From contig DFNH01000012.1 in the NCBI GenBank assembly GCA_002375985.1, positions 1 to 64,000 of the forward strand: a DNA stretch of 64,000 nt. The letters are read 5' to 3'. Positions within the stretch are counted from its first letter, which is position 1, and each line of letters starts with the position of its first letter. The notes under the pieces were generated by a model. It ran no database searches. It worked only from the letters and a program-made list of their open reading frames with translations, and was not told where the DNA came from. Below, piece by piece: positions 43,186 through 51,847 of the stretch. Origin of the DNA: Firmicutes bacterium UBA3572 (GTDB lineage Bacteria > Bacillota > Desulfotomaculia > Desulfotomaculales > Desulforudaceae). The position numbers were made by a program, and so were the translations under genes.

Positions 43186-44202
43186 TCACACACCCTGAAA
43201 GTAAAAAGCGTCGTAGCCGGCAGGCGTGAGCAGCCGCCGTTTGCCGTCAGTACCCTCAATCCACAATCCGGCGTCGGGGGCCAGCACTTCCCCGATCGGG
43301 GTAACAGTCCAGCCGGCCGCGGCCAACCGCGCTTCGAGTCCGGCGGCCGCTTCCGGACGGACGGTGAACAGTAACTCGTAATCTTCGCCACCGGAGAGCG
43401 CCCATTCCAACGGATCTTTTCCGGCCAATCGGCCCAACGCCAGAACCGCGTCGGAAACCGGCAACGAACCGGCCCGCAATAGGCAGCCTGTGCCACTGGC
43501 CCCGCAGAGGTGTGCCACACTAACCGTCAGGCCATCGCTAATGTCCTCGGCCGCGGTAACCGCCCCAGAGGCCGCCAAAATGCCGCCGACAGCCACCCGC
43601 GGTGCGGGCCGCAGGTGGGCCGCCTTCAGCCGTCGTGCGATGTCCGGAGGACATTCCAAATCGGGGTTCTGGAGCAGGAATAGACCGGCGGCGCTGCCCC
43701 CCAAAGCCCCGGTAACGTAAAATAAATCGCCCGGCGCCGCGCCTCTCCGGTACAATACCCGTCCTCTGTCCGCCACGCCCAACAGGGCCACGGTCACCAC
43801 GAGGCGGTCGGGGTGGCGGACCGTATCCCCTCCCACCAGGAAAACACCATAACCAGAGGCGGCTTCGCCAAGGCCGGCGTACAGTTCTTCAACGTCCTCC
43901 ACCCTGGTGTCCGCCGGAACTGCCAGGCTGACCACGGCCTGTCCCGGCCGGCCCCCCATAGCCGCGATGTCGCTCAGGTTTACGGCTAGGGCCTTATATC
44001 CCAGGTCGCGGAAAGAAGTGTAAGCCCGGGAAAAATGCACATTCTCCACCAGTGTGTCTATAGTAAAAAGCAACACCAGGCCCCCGCCCAAATCCAGCAC
44101 GGCAGCGTCGTCACCCGCACCCTGGATCACTCCCCGGCCACAGGGCAGCCTCCCGAAGATCCGTTGCACTAACTCCGCTTCGCCGATCTCGCTCAGCCGC
44201 AT
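43186..44202 (-). CDS. thiL: Thiamine-monophosphate kinase
   Basis: Phosphorylates TMP to the active cofactor TPP. 338 residues of the PurM/ThiL fold: QGAGDDAAVLD, TIDTLVENVHF, AVNLSDIAAMGG, LVGGDTVR, EDISDGLTV and SGGEDYELLF. The ATG at 44202 follows GAGGGAT; a longer frame to 44256 lacks a ribosome site. It heads the thiL-tsaE-tsaB-rimI operon, an order seen in several Firmicutes. Confidence 0.95.
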   Translation of the reverse strand: MRLSEIGEAELVQRIFGRLPCGRGVIQGAGDDAAVLDLGGGLVLLFTIDTLVENVHFSRAYTSFRDLGYKALAVNLSDIAAMGGRPGQAVVSLAVPADTRVEDVEELYAGLGEAASGYGVFLVGGDTVRHPDRLVVTVALLGVADRGRVLYRRGAAPGDLFYVTGALGGSAAGLFLLQNPDLECPPDIARRLKAAHLRPAPRVAVGGILAASGAVTAAEDISDGLTVSVAHLCGASGTGCLLRAGSLPVSDAVLALGRLAGKDPLEWALSGGEDYELLFTVRPEAAAGLEARLAAAGWTVTPIGEVLAPDAGLWIEGTDGKRRLLTPAGYDAFYFQGV

Positions 44203-44394
44203 CCGAATCCATCCCTCATTACCGTATAACCATAAAACTCCGAGCAGCGAAAACACTTCGCTCCCAGAGTAGTTATTCTGGAAAGGAAGGCCAAATCCTC
44301 TGCATTAAACCTGTACTCATTATGATGTACAGACCGCATCCGTTCTAGGCAGTTTTGATTTATTAATCATTAGCGCGAGAACAGGCCAAATGGT

Positions 44395-44441
44395 TGTGGA
44401 TAAGCCATTACTTATCCACAAAACATGCCTGTCCCCTTTTT
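44395..44441 (-). repeat. GGGGACAGGCATGTTTT repeat, copy B, overlapping the thiC end
   Basis: On the minus strand AAAAAGGGGACAGGCATGTT, then TTGTGGATAAG, a six-base loop and CTTATCCACA. The hairpin TGTGGATAAG/CTTATCCACA lies just past thiC. The repeat itself encodes the last residues KKGTGMFCG and the TAA of thiC. Confidence 0.8.
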
Positions 44442-45722
44442 GAGGTACTTGCTGACCACTTGCATAGCGCAGTACTCGCCGCACATGGTGCAGCCGCTGA
44501 CCTTTTTAGCCGGATTACGTTCCTCGTAATAGCGGCGCGCTTTTACCGGATCGATAGCCAGTTCCAATTGCCTTTCCCAATCCAGAGACTTGCGGGCTTG
44601 GGACATTTGGGCATCCCAGTCCCGGGCCCCCGGGATGTTTTTCACCAGGTCGGCGGCGTGACCGGCGATCCGCGTAGCCACGACCCCCTCACGGACGTCC
44701 TCCACGGTGGGTAGACCCAGGTGTTCGGCAGGGGTGACGTAACAGAGGAAGTCGGCGCCGGCCATGGCCGCCACCGCCCCCCCGATGGCGGCGGTGATAT
44801 GGTCGTAACCCGGTGCCACGTCGGTTACCAGCGGTCCCAGGACGTAAAACGGCGCCCCCTTACAGATCCGCTTCTGCAGTTGCACGTTCATAATCACCTG
44901 GTCCAGGGGTATGTGCCCGGGGCCCTCCACAAACACCTGGACCCCCGCCTCCCGGGCGCGATCCGCCAATTCCCCGAGAATCAACAACTCTTCTACCTGT
45001 GCCCGGTCGGTGGCGTCCGCCTGGCAGCCAGGCCGCATCCCGTCCCCCAGGCTCAAGGCCACGTCGTACGCCAGACAGATCTCCAGCAGGCGGTCAAACT
45101 GTGCGTAAAAGGGGTTTTCCTGCCCGTTATGCAACATCCACCCGGTCAATATGGCACCGCCTCGGCTCACAATGTCCGTAACCCGTCCTTGCTTCTGTAA
45201 GCGCGCCACGCTTTCCAGGGTCACCCCGGCGTGAATGGTAAAAAAGTCCACCCCGTCCCGGGCCTGGCGCTCCACCACCCCGAACAGTTCATCCGCCGTC
45301 ATCTGCACGATGCTGCCGTGCCGCTCGCGGGCTTCAACCGCCGCCTGATAAACAGGCACCGTACCCACCGGCAACGGGCAGGCGGACAGGACTTCCCGCC
45401 GGCACCGGTCCAGATCGCCGCCCGTGCTCAGGTCCATCACCGCGTCGGCGCCAGCGTCCAGCGCCGCCCGGAGCTTGGCCAGGTGGACGTCCATGGCGGT
45501 CTGGTGCGGGGAAGTGCCGATGTTGGCGTTAACCTTGGTGCGCAGACCCGCGCCGATCCCGACCGCCTTGCGGTTCTCGCGCCGCCGCGTGTTCACCGGA
45601 ATAACGATGCTGCCCGCGGCCACCCCCTGAAGGATCAACTCTGCAGGGCGGCCTTCATCCCGGGCCACCTGCTCCATTTCGGGCGTCATTGTACCCTGCC
45701 AGGCCGCTAACAACTGGTTCAT
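44412..45722 (-). CDS. thiC: Phosphomethylpyrimidine synthase ThiC
   Basis: Radical SAM enzyme that turns aminoimidazole ribotide into the HMP-P pyrimidine of thiamine. 436 residues with NANIGTSPHQT, DLSTGGDLDRCRREVL, FTIHAGVT, EGPGHIPLDQ and the C-terminal cluster motif CTMCGEYCAM. The start overlaps nothing but directly follows the thiE stop. The last nine codons and stop fall inside a dispersed repeat (44395-44441), so the natural C-terminus was probably replaced; these residues lie beyond the cluster motif. Confidence 0.96.
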   Translation of the reverse strand: MNQLLAAWQGTMTPEMEQVARDEGRPAELILQGVAAGSIVIPVNTRRRENRKAVGIGAGLRTKVNANIGTSPHQTAMDVHLAKLRAALDAGADAVMDLSTGGDLDRCRREVLSACPLPVGTVPVYQAAVEARERHGSIVQMTADELFGVVERQARDGVDFFTIHAGVTLESVARLQKQGRVTDIVSRGGAILTGWMLHNGQENPFYAQFDRLLEICLAYDVALSLGDGMRPGCQADATDRAQVEELLILGELADRAREAGVQVFVEGPGHIPLDQVIMNVQLQKRICKGAPFYVLGPLVTDVAPGYDHITAAIGGAVAAMAGADFLCYVTPAEHLGLPTVEDVREGVVATRIAGHAADLVKNIPGARDWDAQMSQARKSLDWERQLELAIDPVKARRYYEERNPAKKVSGCTMCGEYCAMQVVSKYLKKGTGMFCG

Positions 45723-46781
45723 TTATTTATCCCCCCAAAACTCGTTGATTGCCGCGCACAGGGCCGCGGCCGCCCGGGTCACGTCGGACGCCCCCGCCAC
45801 CGCCCGCACCACCGCCACCCGGCGGGCTCCCGCCCGGAGCACGTCCCCGATGGTGGACGGGTCAATGCCGCCGATGGCTACGAAAGGAAGCGGCACCTCC
45901 CCGGCGACCTGAGACACCAGGGAAAGCCCGCGGGCTTCGGCCTCCGGTTTGGTGGCCGTGGGAAACACCGGCCCGACCCCAATGTAATCGGCGCCCCTTT
46001 TCCAGGCCTCCCGCGCCTGTTCCACGCTGTGGGTGGACACCCCGATTAGTTTCTGCGGACCCAGCAGGCGGCGGGCCGCCTCCACGGGCAGATCGTCCTG
46101 ACCCAGGTGCACCCCGTCTGCATCCACCGCGGCGGCCACATCGGTCCGGTCGTTAACCAGAAAAAGTGCCCCGCCCTCCCGGGTCACTTCCCGGAGTTCG
46201 GCGGCCAAGGTGACCAAATCACGGGTCCCCAGTTCTTTTTCCCGGAGTTGAAACGCCCCTACCCCCCCACGCACCGCGGCCCGCACCACCTCGGCCAGCG
46301 GACGTCCCCCGGTATCCCGTTGCCCGGCCACCAGGTAAAGCCGCACCGCCGCAAAGGTGTCTGCCCGGCGCTGGTGAGCGGCATGCCGTACATACTCCTG
46401 CTCGGCGGCGTAAAGCGCAAAACGCAGTTCCTTGAAACGGTGGGCCAGGATGGGATCCACTCCACGGCTCAACTCCTCCAGCACCCGGACCGCTTCCTGC
46501 GCCCGTTTCCACCCCGCGAAAGCGGCGTCAAAAATATCCCCCCGGGGACGGGCTTCGGGAACCAAGGCACCCACGTCCCCGGAGACATCGCGGGCCGCTA
46601 CCAGCCCCGCCCGGCCGCCGGGAAAGGCTTCCTCCAGGGCCGAGAGCCGGTGCCGCAGTTTCTTCAGCCTCGCCGTCCGGGCAGCATCGCCCAGCACAAA
46701 CCGCTGGACTTCTTCCACCATCCGCAGGCCCTCCCGGGCCCGGTTGAAGTTCACGTCGGCGATACGCCGCAACTCGTGCAC
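45723..46781 (-). CDS. thiE: Thiamine-phosphate synthase with N-terminal helical domain
   Basis: Joins HMP-PP and thiazole phosphate to thiamine phosphate. 352 residues: residues 1-140 form a helical domain (ADVNFNRAREGLRMVEEVQR, DPILAHRFKELRFALY) seen in longer ThiE proteins such as those of Aquifex and clostridia; residues 145-350 are the ThiE barrel with LREKELGTRDLV, VNDRTDVAAAVDADGVHLG, IGVSTHS and IGVGPVFPTATKP. The GTG at 46781 follows AGGAGGG by six bases. First gene after the TPP riboswitch, followed without gap by thiC. Confidence 0.93.
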   Translation of the reverse strand: MHELRRIADVNFNRAREGLRMVEEVQRFVLGDAARTARLKKLRHRLSALEEAFPGGRAGLVAARDVSGDVGALVPEARPRGDIFDAAFAGWKRAQEAVRVLEELSRGVDPILAHRFKELRFALYAAEQEYVRHAAHQRRADTFAAVRLYLVAGQRDTGGRPLAEVVRAAVRGGVGAFQLREKELGTRDLVTLAAELREVTREGGALFLVNDRTDVAAAVDADGVHLGQDDLPVEAARRLLGPQKLIGVSTHSVEQAREAWKRGADYIGVGPVFPTATKPEAEARGLSLVSQVAGEVPLPFVAIGGIDPSTIGDVLRAGARRVAVVRAVAGASDVTRAAAALCAAINEFWGDK

Positions 46782-46797
46782 ATCACGCCCTCCTAAC

Positions 46798-46832
46798 AAA
46801 AAACCCCCCGCGCGAAGGAGGGGTAAAAAGGT
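46798..46832 (-). terminator. Terminator of the TPP riboswitch
   Basis: Minus strand TACCCCTCCTTCGCGCGGGGGG followed by TTTTTT, ending about 15 bases before the thiE start. Confidence 0.8.
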
Positions 46833-46850
46833 AACAACCTGGCGTTAAAA

Positions 46851-46942
46851 CCCATTCCCTCCGCTGGTACTAACCAGATCAGGTTCCAAGGGTAAAGCGC
46901 CCATGCGCTTTTCTCAGCCCGCTAGCGGGCACCCCTATGGGC
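46851..46942 (-). ncRNA. TPP riboswitch (THI box)
   Basis: Minus strand CCCATAGGGGTGCCCG, GGGCTGAGA, ACCCTTGGAACCTGATCTGG and TTAGTACCAGCGGAGGGAAT are the conserved THI-box blocks in correct order. With the downstream terminator it should shut off thiE-thiC when TPP is plentiful. Confidence 0.96.
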
Positions 46943-47306
46943 CTAAGCTTATTCTTCATTAATCAATGTGTAAAATCCTGCTTTTTCAAAATACGGTTTT
47001 TAGCTACCGGCCAAACGTCCCCGGTCATCCCGCAGGGGACCCAGACCGACCAGCACCGGATGCGTGTCCGGCATCTCCCGACCCAGGCGGGCCACACACA
47101 GGACGACTTTGTCCGCGGTCGGGATGCGCAGGGTAGCCGCAGCCAACATGGGTCTGCATCCTCAGATCCCTCCAGCCATATTTATATAATACCGTATTTC
47201 TACTACGGCTGCCAGTTCCAGAAGAACCTAAGACCAGCCGGGGTGAACACGCCGGTGAAAAGGGTAGCTGGCCTAAGGTTTTGGCCAGGATTATGCCGCC
47301 AACACC
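46943..47306. other. Intergenic stretch with a doubtful 49-codon minus-strand frame
   Basis: On the minus strand 47150-47000 an ATG opens LAAATLRIPTADKVVLCVA, then a Gly-rich tail; an AGGATG lies about ten bases upstream, but there is no known family. It may be a small gene or a gene fragment. Nothing else is seen. The thiamine operon promoter must lie near 46960-47000 but was not resolved. Confidence 0.3.
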
Positions 47307-48470
47307 TCAGTCCTCGCACGCGTATACCTGACGGCCAGCGATAAAAACCCGCTCCACCCGGGTGCGCACATCGAAAATGCTGCCGTCCAGGATGATCACG
47401 TCCGCCTCTTTGCCCGGTTCCAGGGTCCCCAGCCGGTCTTCAAGCCCCAACAAGGCCGCCGCATCCGCGGTCACCGCCCGCAAAGCCCGCTCCTCACTCA
47501 AGCCCCCGCGCACCGTCAGGGCCGCCGACAGCCCCAGAAACTGGACCGGAACCACCGGATGGTCGGTCATCACCGCAAACCGCACCCCGGCTGCCGCCAG
47601 CCGGGCCGCCGTTTCCAAGGATTTATGGCGCAGTTCCACCTTCGCCCGGTTGATCAAAAGCGGTCCGATGACTACCGGAACGTTCTCCCGGGCCAGGATC
47701 TCGGCCACCCGGTCGGCCTCGGTAGCGTGCTCGATCACCAGTTGGACGTTAAACTCGCGGGCGATCCGCAGCGCGGTGAGAATGTCGTCCGCACGGTGGG
47801 CGTGAACCCGCAGGGGGATTTCCCGCCGCAGCACCCGGGTCAGGGCCTCCATTTTCAGATCCCGGTCCGGCGGATCACCTTGGCCGGCCGCCGCCCGTTC
47901 CTGCTTCCGGAGGTATTCACTCCCCTGTACCAGGGCAGTACGCAAAAGGCCGGCGCTGGCCATTCTGGTCACCGGAGCCTTGCGTTCCTTGCCGTAAGCC
48001 CGCTTGGGGTTTTCCCCAAGCGCCGCCTTCAGGCCGGCCGGAAACCGCACCACCATCTCGTCCACCGTCTTCCCGGCCGTTTTTAAGACCACCATTTCCC
48101 CGCCGATAACGTTCGCGCTGCCCGGGCCAGTACACACGGTGGTGACGCCACCGGAAAGAGCATCCCGGAAAGCCAAATCATCAGGATAAACGGCGTCTAT
48201 CGCCCGCAGGTGGGGGGTGACCGGATCGGAGTACTCGTTGCCGTCGTTGCCTTCGTCCCGGAAGATTTCCTCAATCACCCCGACGTGGCAATGCGGGTCG
48301 ATCAGTCCGGGCATTACTAACTTGCCCGTAGCGTCGATCTCCTGGACGCCGTCCGGGAGCGGTACTGCATCACCCACTTCCTTGATCAACCCGTCGGCGA
48401 TCAGCACCGTGCCCACCGGGTATTCCACTCCGGTCATCGTCAGGACCCGGCCGTTTTTTATGGCCAACAT
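47307..48470 (-). CDS. Amidohydrolase (imidazolonepropionase/dihydroorotase-like)
   Basis: Metal-dependent hydrolase of the amidohydrolase superfamily. 387 residues with the HxH-type motif LIDPHCHVGV near residue 60, the N- and C-terminal beta sandwich (IKNGRVLTMTG and EADVIILDGSIFDVR), LRVHAHRADDI and a TDHPVVP motif near the catalytic Asp. The ATG at 48470 follows GGAGGG by six bases. It lies last in a nitrogen block after a glutamine amidotransferase-like hydrolase, so the substrate may be a cyclic amide or ureide, which is inference. Confidence 0.8.
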   Translation of the reverse strand: MLAIKNGRVLTMTGVEYPVGTVLIADGLIKEVGDAVPLPDGVQEIDATGKLVMPGLIDPHCHVGVIEEIFRDEGNDGNEYSDPVTPHLRAIDAVYPDDLAFRDALSGGVTTVCTGPGSANVIGGEMVVLKTAGKTVDEMVVRFPAGLKAALGENPKRAYGKERKAPVTRMASAGLLRTALVQGSEYLRKQERAAAGQGDPPDRDLKMEALTRVLRREIPLRVHAHRADDILTALRIAREFNVQLVIEHATEADRVAEILARENVPVVIGPLLINRAKVELRHKSLETAARLAAAGVRFAVMTDHPVVPVQFLGLSAALTVRGGLSEERALRAVTADAAALLGLEDRLGTLEPGKEADVIILDGSIFDVRTRVERVFIAGRQVYACED

Positions 48471-48503
48471 GACTGACCCTCCGTTCGAACCATCTAACGC
48501 CAA

Positions 48504-49250
48504 CTATTCTATCCCGGCCAAGCCGTCTCCTGTCAACAGCTTCACCGGGCTGCGGTTCCGGCGGGCGGCTTCCACCAGTGCCGCAAATAATTCCAAGAAG
48601 ATCGGATAGCGCTCCCACATACTTTCGGGGTGGAATTGTACACCGAGCACAAAGGGCCTGCCCGTGCCCTCCACCGCCTCCACGATCCCGTCCACCGCCA
48701 GGGCCGCGGCCCGCAAACCGGGCGCCAAGCGCCGCACCGCCTGATGGTGAAAGCTGTTTACACGCAATTCCCGCTCCCCCAAAATGACGGCCAGCCTGGT
48801 GCCCGGATAAACGTGCACTGCGTGGGTGGGGTACCAGCGGGGCGCATCTTGAAAGTGTTTAACCCGCGCCCCTGCCGTGCCGATATCTTGGTGGATGTCG
48901 CCCCCGGCGGCAACGTTGAGGACCTGCATTCCCCGGCAGATGCCCAAAATGGGGCGTCCCGCAGCCAAGGCGCGCCGCGCAAGGGTGATTTCAAACCAGT
49001 CTCGTTCCGGACTGATCAAACCGGTAGCCGGCGTTGCCTCCTCGCCGAAGTACAGCGGGTCGATATCACCGCCCCCGGCCAAAATCAAACCATCCAGAAA
49101 TCCGACCAGCTCCGGCACGGCATCTTCGCTCCCCAGGGGAGGCAGGAGTACCGGCACCCCCCCGGCCTTTTCGACGGCGCGAAAGTAATGATGGGGTAGC
49201 AAAGCCTGCCCTTCCTGTTCATAAAGACAGGTAATGCCTATTATGGTCAT
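48504..49250 (-). CDS. Peptidase C26 / gamma-glutamyl-GABA hydrolase-like protein
   Basis: 248-residue class I glutamine amidotransferase-like hydrolase of the PuuD type. GGGDIDPLYFGEE, the nucleophile Cys in GICRGMQVLNVAAGG and the catalytic His in GVQFHPESMW are present, so it should be active. It could cleave gamma-glutamyl compounds. It is 34 bases upstream of the amidohydrolase and downstream of the glnA-glt genes, but it is separated from glnA by about 400 bases containing repeats. Confidence 0.85.
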   Translation of the reverse strand: MTIIGITCLYEQEGQALLPHHYFRAVEKAGGVPVLLPPLGSEDAVPELVGFLDGLILAGGGDIDPLYFGEEATPATGLISPERDWFEITLARRALAAGRPILGICRGMQVLNVAAGGDIHQDIGTAGARVKHFQDAPRWYPTHAVHVYPGTRLAVILGERELRVNSFHHQAVRRLAPGLRAAALAVDGIVEAVEGTGRPFVLGVQFHPESMWERYPIFLELFAALVEAARRNRSPVKLLTGDGLAGIE

Positions 49251-49644
49251 TGCCGTTCCTTCCCTTTGGCTGGCTTTTCTTGTTTTTTATGCCTCACACG
49301 CCGGGATCATTATTGAAAAACACGACCCGTGGTCACGGGTGCATACCTTGCCGGGCCAGAGGAATAAACACCCCTGCCACACCCCGGACTCGAAGAAAAA
49401 ACCGCCCCTTTTGCGAGGGCGGTTTCCTTTTTCCGGGACAGGAAAGCGGAAGCCGGGAAACGGGGACTGGCTCTTTTTCAAGAACTCCCCTTACTCTTCA
49501 AAGAACACGAGACTGCCGGGAACAATCAGAGCAATTCTATCGTATGTGAAGGCCGGGGAAAGGTACCTGTCCCCGGTTTCCGGCTATCTCTTTTCCGGCT
49601 GTGGATAAGTGGCCACTTTTCCACAAAACATGCCTGTCCCCTTT
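49251..49644. other. Repeat-rich intergenic stretch
   Basis: No gene. Contains copy C of the GGGGACAGGCATG repeat (49600-49646) and related words: CGGGACAGGAAAGCGG near 49436, AAACGGGGACTGG near 49459 and AGGTACCTGTCCCCGG near 49561. A hairpin AAACCGCCC...GGGCGGTTT with flanking A/T lies at about 49400-49428 and may terminate transcription in either direction. Confidence 0.5.
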
Positions 49645-49646
49645 TT
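49600..49646 (-). repeat. GGGGACAGGCATGTTTT repeat, copy C
   Basis: Minus strand AAAAAGGGGACAGGCATGTT, TTGTGGAAAAGTGG, CCACTTATCCACA: the same head as copies A and B, with a 12-base hairpin stem. The head abuts the stop codon of the second glnA. Confidence 0.8.
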
Positions 49647-50976
49647 AGAATTTGGTCAGGTATTCCTCTAATTCCCAGAGATGCACCTGCGACCGGTAAC
49701 GCTCCCATTCAATACGCTTTGCTTCCAGGTAGCGGCTAAAAACGTGTTCGCCGAGCGCCCGGCGCATTAACGCACTTTCTCGCATTTCCAGCAGCGCCTC
49801 GCGCAGGTTTTCGGGCAGCATGCCGATATTCAGTGCCTTTCGCTCCTCCCCTGTCATGGCGTAGATATTGCGGTCGCAGGGCGGAGGGGGCATTATTTTC
49901 TTCCTGATGCCTTCCAACCCGGCCTGGAGGCACACAGCCAGCGCCAGGTAAGGATTGCAGGAAAGGTCGGGACTCCTCAGCTCAACCCGGGTGGACATGC
50001 CGCGCTTGGCCGGGATGCGCACCAGGGAGCTCCGGTTGCGGTTCGACCAGGCGATGTAAACCGGAGCCTCGCAACCGGCGACCAGCCGTTTATACGAATT
50101 AACGGTCGGATTGAGAATGGCGGTCATCGCCCGGGCATGCTGCATCAGGCCTCCGATGTAGTAAAGGCACTCGGTGCTCAACTGGTCTGCGGTGTTCGGA
50201 TCATAGAAAGCGTTGATCCCGTCCCGAACCAGGGACTGATTCAGATGCATACCGGAACCGGCCACACCGAAGAGGGGCTTGGGCATGAAGGTGGCGTGCA
50301 GCCCGTGCCGCCGGGCGACCGTGCGCACCACCGACTTAAAGGTGACGATCTTGTCGGCCATATCCAGGGCATCGTCGTACTTGAAGCCGATTTCGTGCTG
50401 GCCGGGTGCCACCTCGTGGTGCGAAGCCTCAATCTCAAACCCGAGCCGTTCCAGGGTGAGAATCATGTCCCGGCGCGCTTGCTCGCCGAGATCCACCGGC
50501 GCCAGGTCGAAGTAACCCGCCCGGTCATGGGTACGTGTAGTCGGCCGGCCGTCTTCATCCATGTGAAATAAAAAGAACTCGGCCTCCGGCCCCACGTACA
50601 TGGTATACCCCATCTCCGCCGCATCCCGGATCGCGCGCCGCAGAACGTAACGCGGATCGCCTTCAAAAGGGGTACCGTCGGGGTTGTAAACGTCACAGAT
50701 CAACCGGGCGACCGCCCCACCACGGCTCTCCCACGGGAAAATCACAAAGGTATTCGGATCGGGGTACAAATACATATCGCACTCCTCGATCCGTACGGAA
50801 CCCTCAATCGAAGAGCCGTCAAACATCAACTCGTTGTCGAGGGCCTTGTCCAACTGTTCCACGGTGATGGCCACGCTTTTCAGCATCCCGAAAATATCGG
50901 TGACCTGCAAGCAGACGAACCGCACCTTATGTTCCTTTGCCAGCCGGCGCACATCGTCGGTTGTGTAGTTATTCAA
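49645..50976 (-). CDS. glnA: Glutamine synthetase, type I, second copy
   Basis: ATP-dependent synthesis of glutamine from glutamate and ammonia. 443 residues, GSI-alpha length, with LMFDGSSIEGSVR, EFFLFHMDEDG, HHEVAPGQHEIGFKYDDA, GSGMHLNQSL and NRSSLVRIPAKRG. No NLYDLP-type adenylylation site. The TTG start at 50976 is preceded by AGGGAGAGG. It differs from the first copy by roughly a third of residues and ends the glt cluster; why two are kept is unclear. Confidence 0.95.
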   Translation of the reverse strand: MNNYTTDDVRRLAKEHKVRFVCLQVTDIFGMLKSVAITVEQLDKALDNELMFDGSSIEGSVRIEECDMYLYPDPNTFVIFPWESRGGAVARLICDVYNPDGTPFEGDPRYVLRRAIRDAAEMGYTMYVGPEAEFFLFHMDEDGRPTTRTHDRAGYFDLAPVDLGEQARRDMILTLERLGFEIEASHHEVAPGQHEIGFKYDDALDMADKIVTFKSVVRTVARRHGLHATFMPKPLFGVAGSGMHLNQSLVRDGINAFYDPNTADQLSTECLYYIGGLMQHARAMTAILNPTVNSYKRLVAGCEAPVYIAWSNRNRSSLVRIPAKRGMSTRVELRSPDLSCNPYLALAVCLQAGLEGIRKKIMPPPPCDRNIYAMTGEERKALNIGMLPENLREALLEMRESALMRRALGEHVFSRYLEAKRIEWERYRSQVHLWELEEYLTKF

Positions 50977-51073
50977 CGGTCAACCCTCTCCCTACCTGAA
51001 AACCGGTGCCAACCAGATCACGTCAGGTAATTATCACACATTTCATACATTTTGCGGCAAACCCTTTTTTGCA

Positions 51074-51814
51074 TCAGGGCGTGTACAGACGTCCGTACGG
51101 GCGATGTGAGACCGGGATCAACTTACAGAAGTCAGCTCCCCGCACTTCGGCGAATTCCCGGCCATAGTACCGGCAAAACTCCTCCAGGAGCGGTTCCAAA
51201 AAGGCCCAGTCGGACTCGTCCAGGTCAAAGAGTTTCACTTCTTTGCCCAGAGTGCTTTCATCCGGGCGGCCCCGGAGGTAGATGACGCCGCCGTGCATAC
51301 CGGTGCCCAGGTAGTCCCCCGCCAGGGGAGCGCCGTCCGGGCGGTCCAGGCCGAGGAGTACCAGCCGGCCGCCGGCCATGTACTCACCGAAGAAGGCGCC
51401 GGCGGTGCCGCCCACCACCAATACAGGCATCATATCCCGGTATTCCTTCATGTGGATGCCCACCCGGTAGCCCACGTTGCCCCGGATGAACAGCTTCCCC
51501 CCACGCATTCCGTATCCCAGAACGTCCCCGGCCGCGCCGTGCACCACCACTTTTCCGGCGTTCATGGTGTTACCAACACCGTCCTGGGCATTACCCCACA
51601 CCGTGATCTCCGGGCCGCTCATGAAGGCGGCCAGGTCGTTGCCCGGTACCCCGTTGATGGTGATCCGGATGTTTGCCGACTCCAGTCCGGTACCGATATA
51701 CCGCTGGCCGTTTACGTTGTCCAGCACGAACTCGGTCTCCCCGTTCCGGACGGCGTCTCGGATCTGCTGGTTCAGCAGGCGGTAATGTAACCCGCCGGCG
51801 TCAATACGCAGCAT
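51074..51814 (-). CDS. gltB3: Glutamate synthase GXGXG domain subunit
   Basis: 246 residues corresponding to the C-terminal beta-helix domain of GltB: repeats such as GSGMHMNQ-free NGVPGNDLAAFM, GNAQDGVGNTMNAGKVVV, GRLVLLGLDRP and GTGMHGGVIYLRG. In large GltB this domain holds the FMN and amidotransferase domains together. Here it is a separate gene 33 bases after the FMN-domain gene, as in archaeal-type split enzymes. Confidence 0.9.
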   Translation of the reverse strand: MLRIDAGGLHYRLLNQQIRDAVRNGETEFVLDNVNGQRYIGTGLESANIRITINGVPGNDLAAFMSGPEITVWGNAQDGVGNTMNAGKVVVHGAAGDVLGYGMRGGKLFIRGNVGYRVGIHMKEYRDMMPVLVVGGTAGAFFGEYMAGGRLVLLGLDRPDGAPLAGDYLGTGMHGGVIYLRGRPDESTLGKEVKLFDLDESDWAFLEPLLEEFCRYYGREFAEVRGADFCKLIPVSHRPYGRLYTP

Positions 51815-51847
51815 CTCTCATCCCACCTCTCGTCCCGTTTCCCGGCG

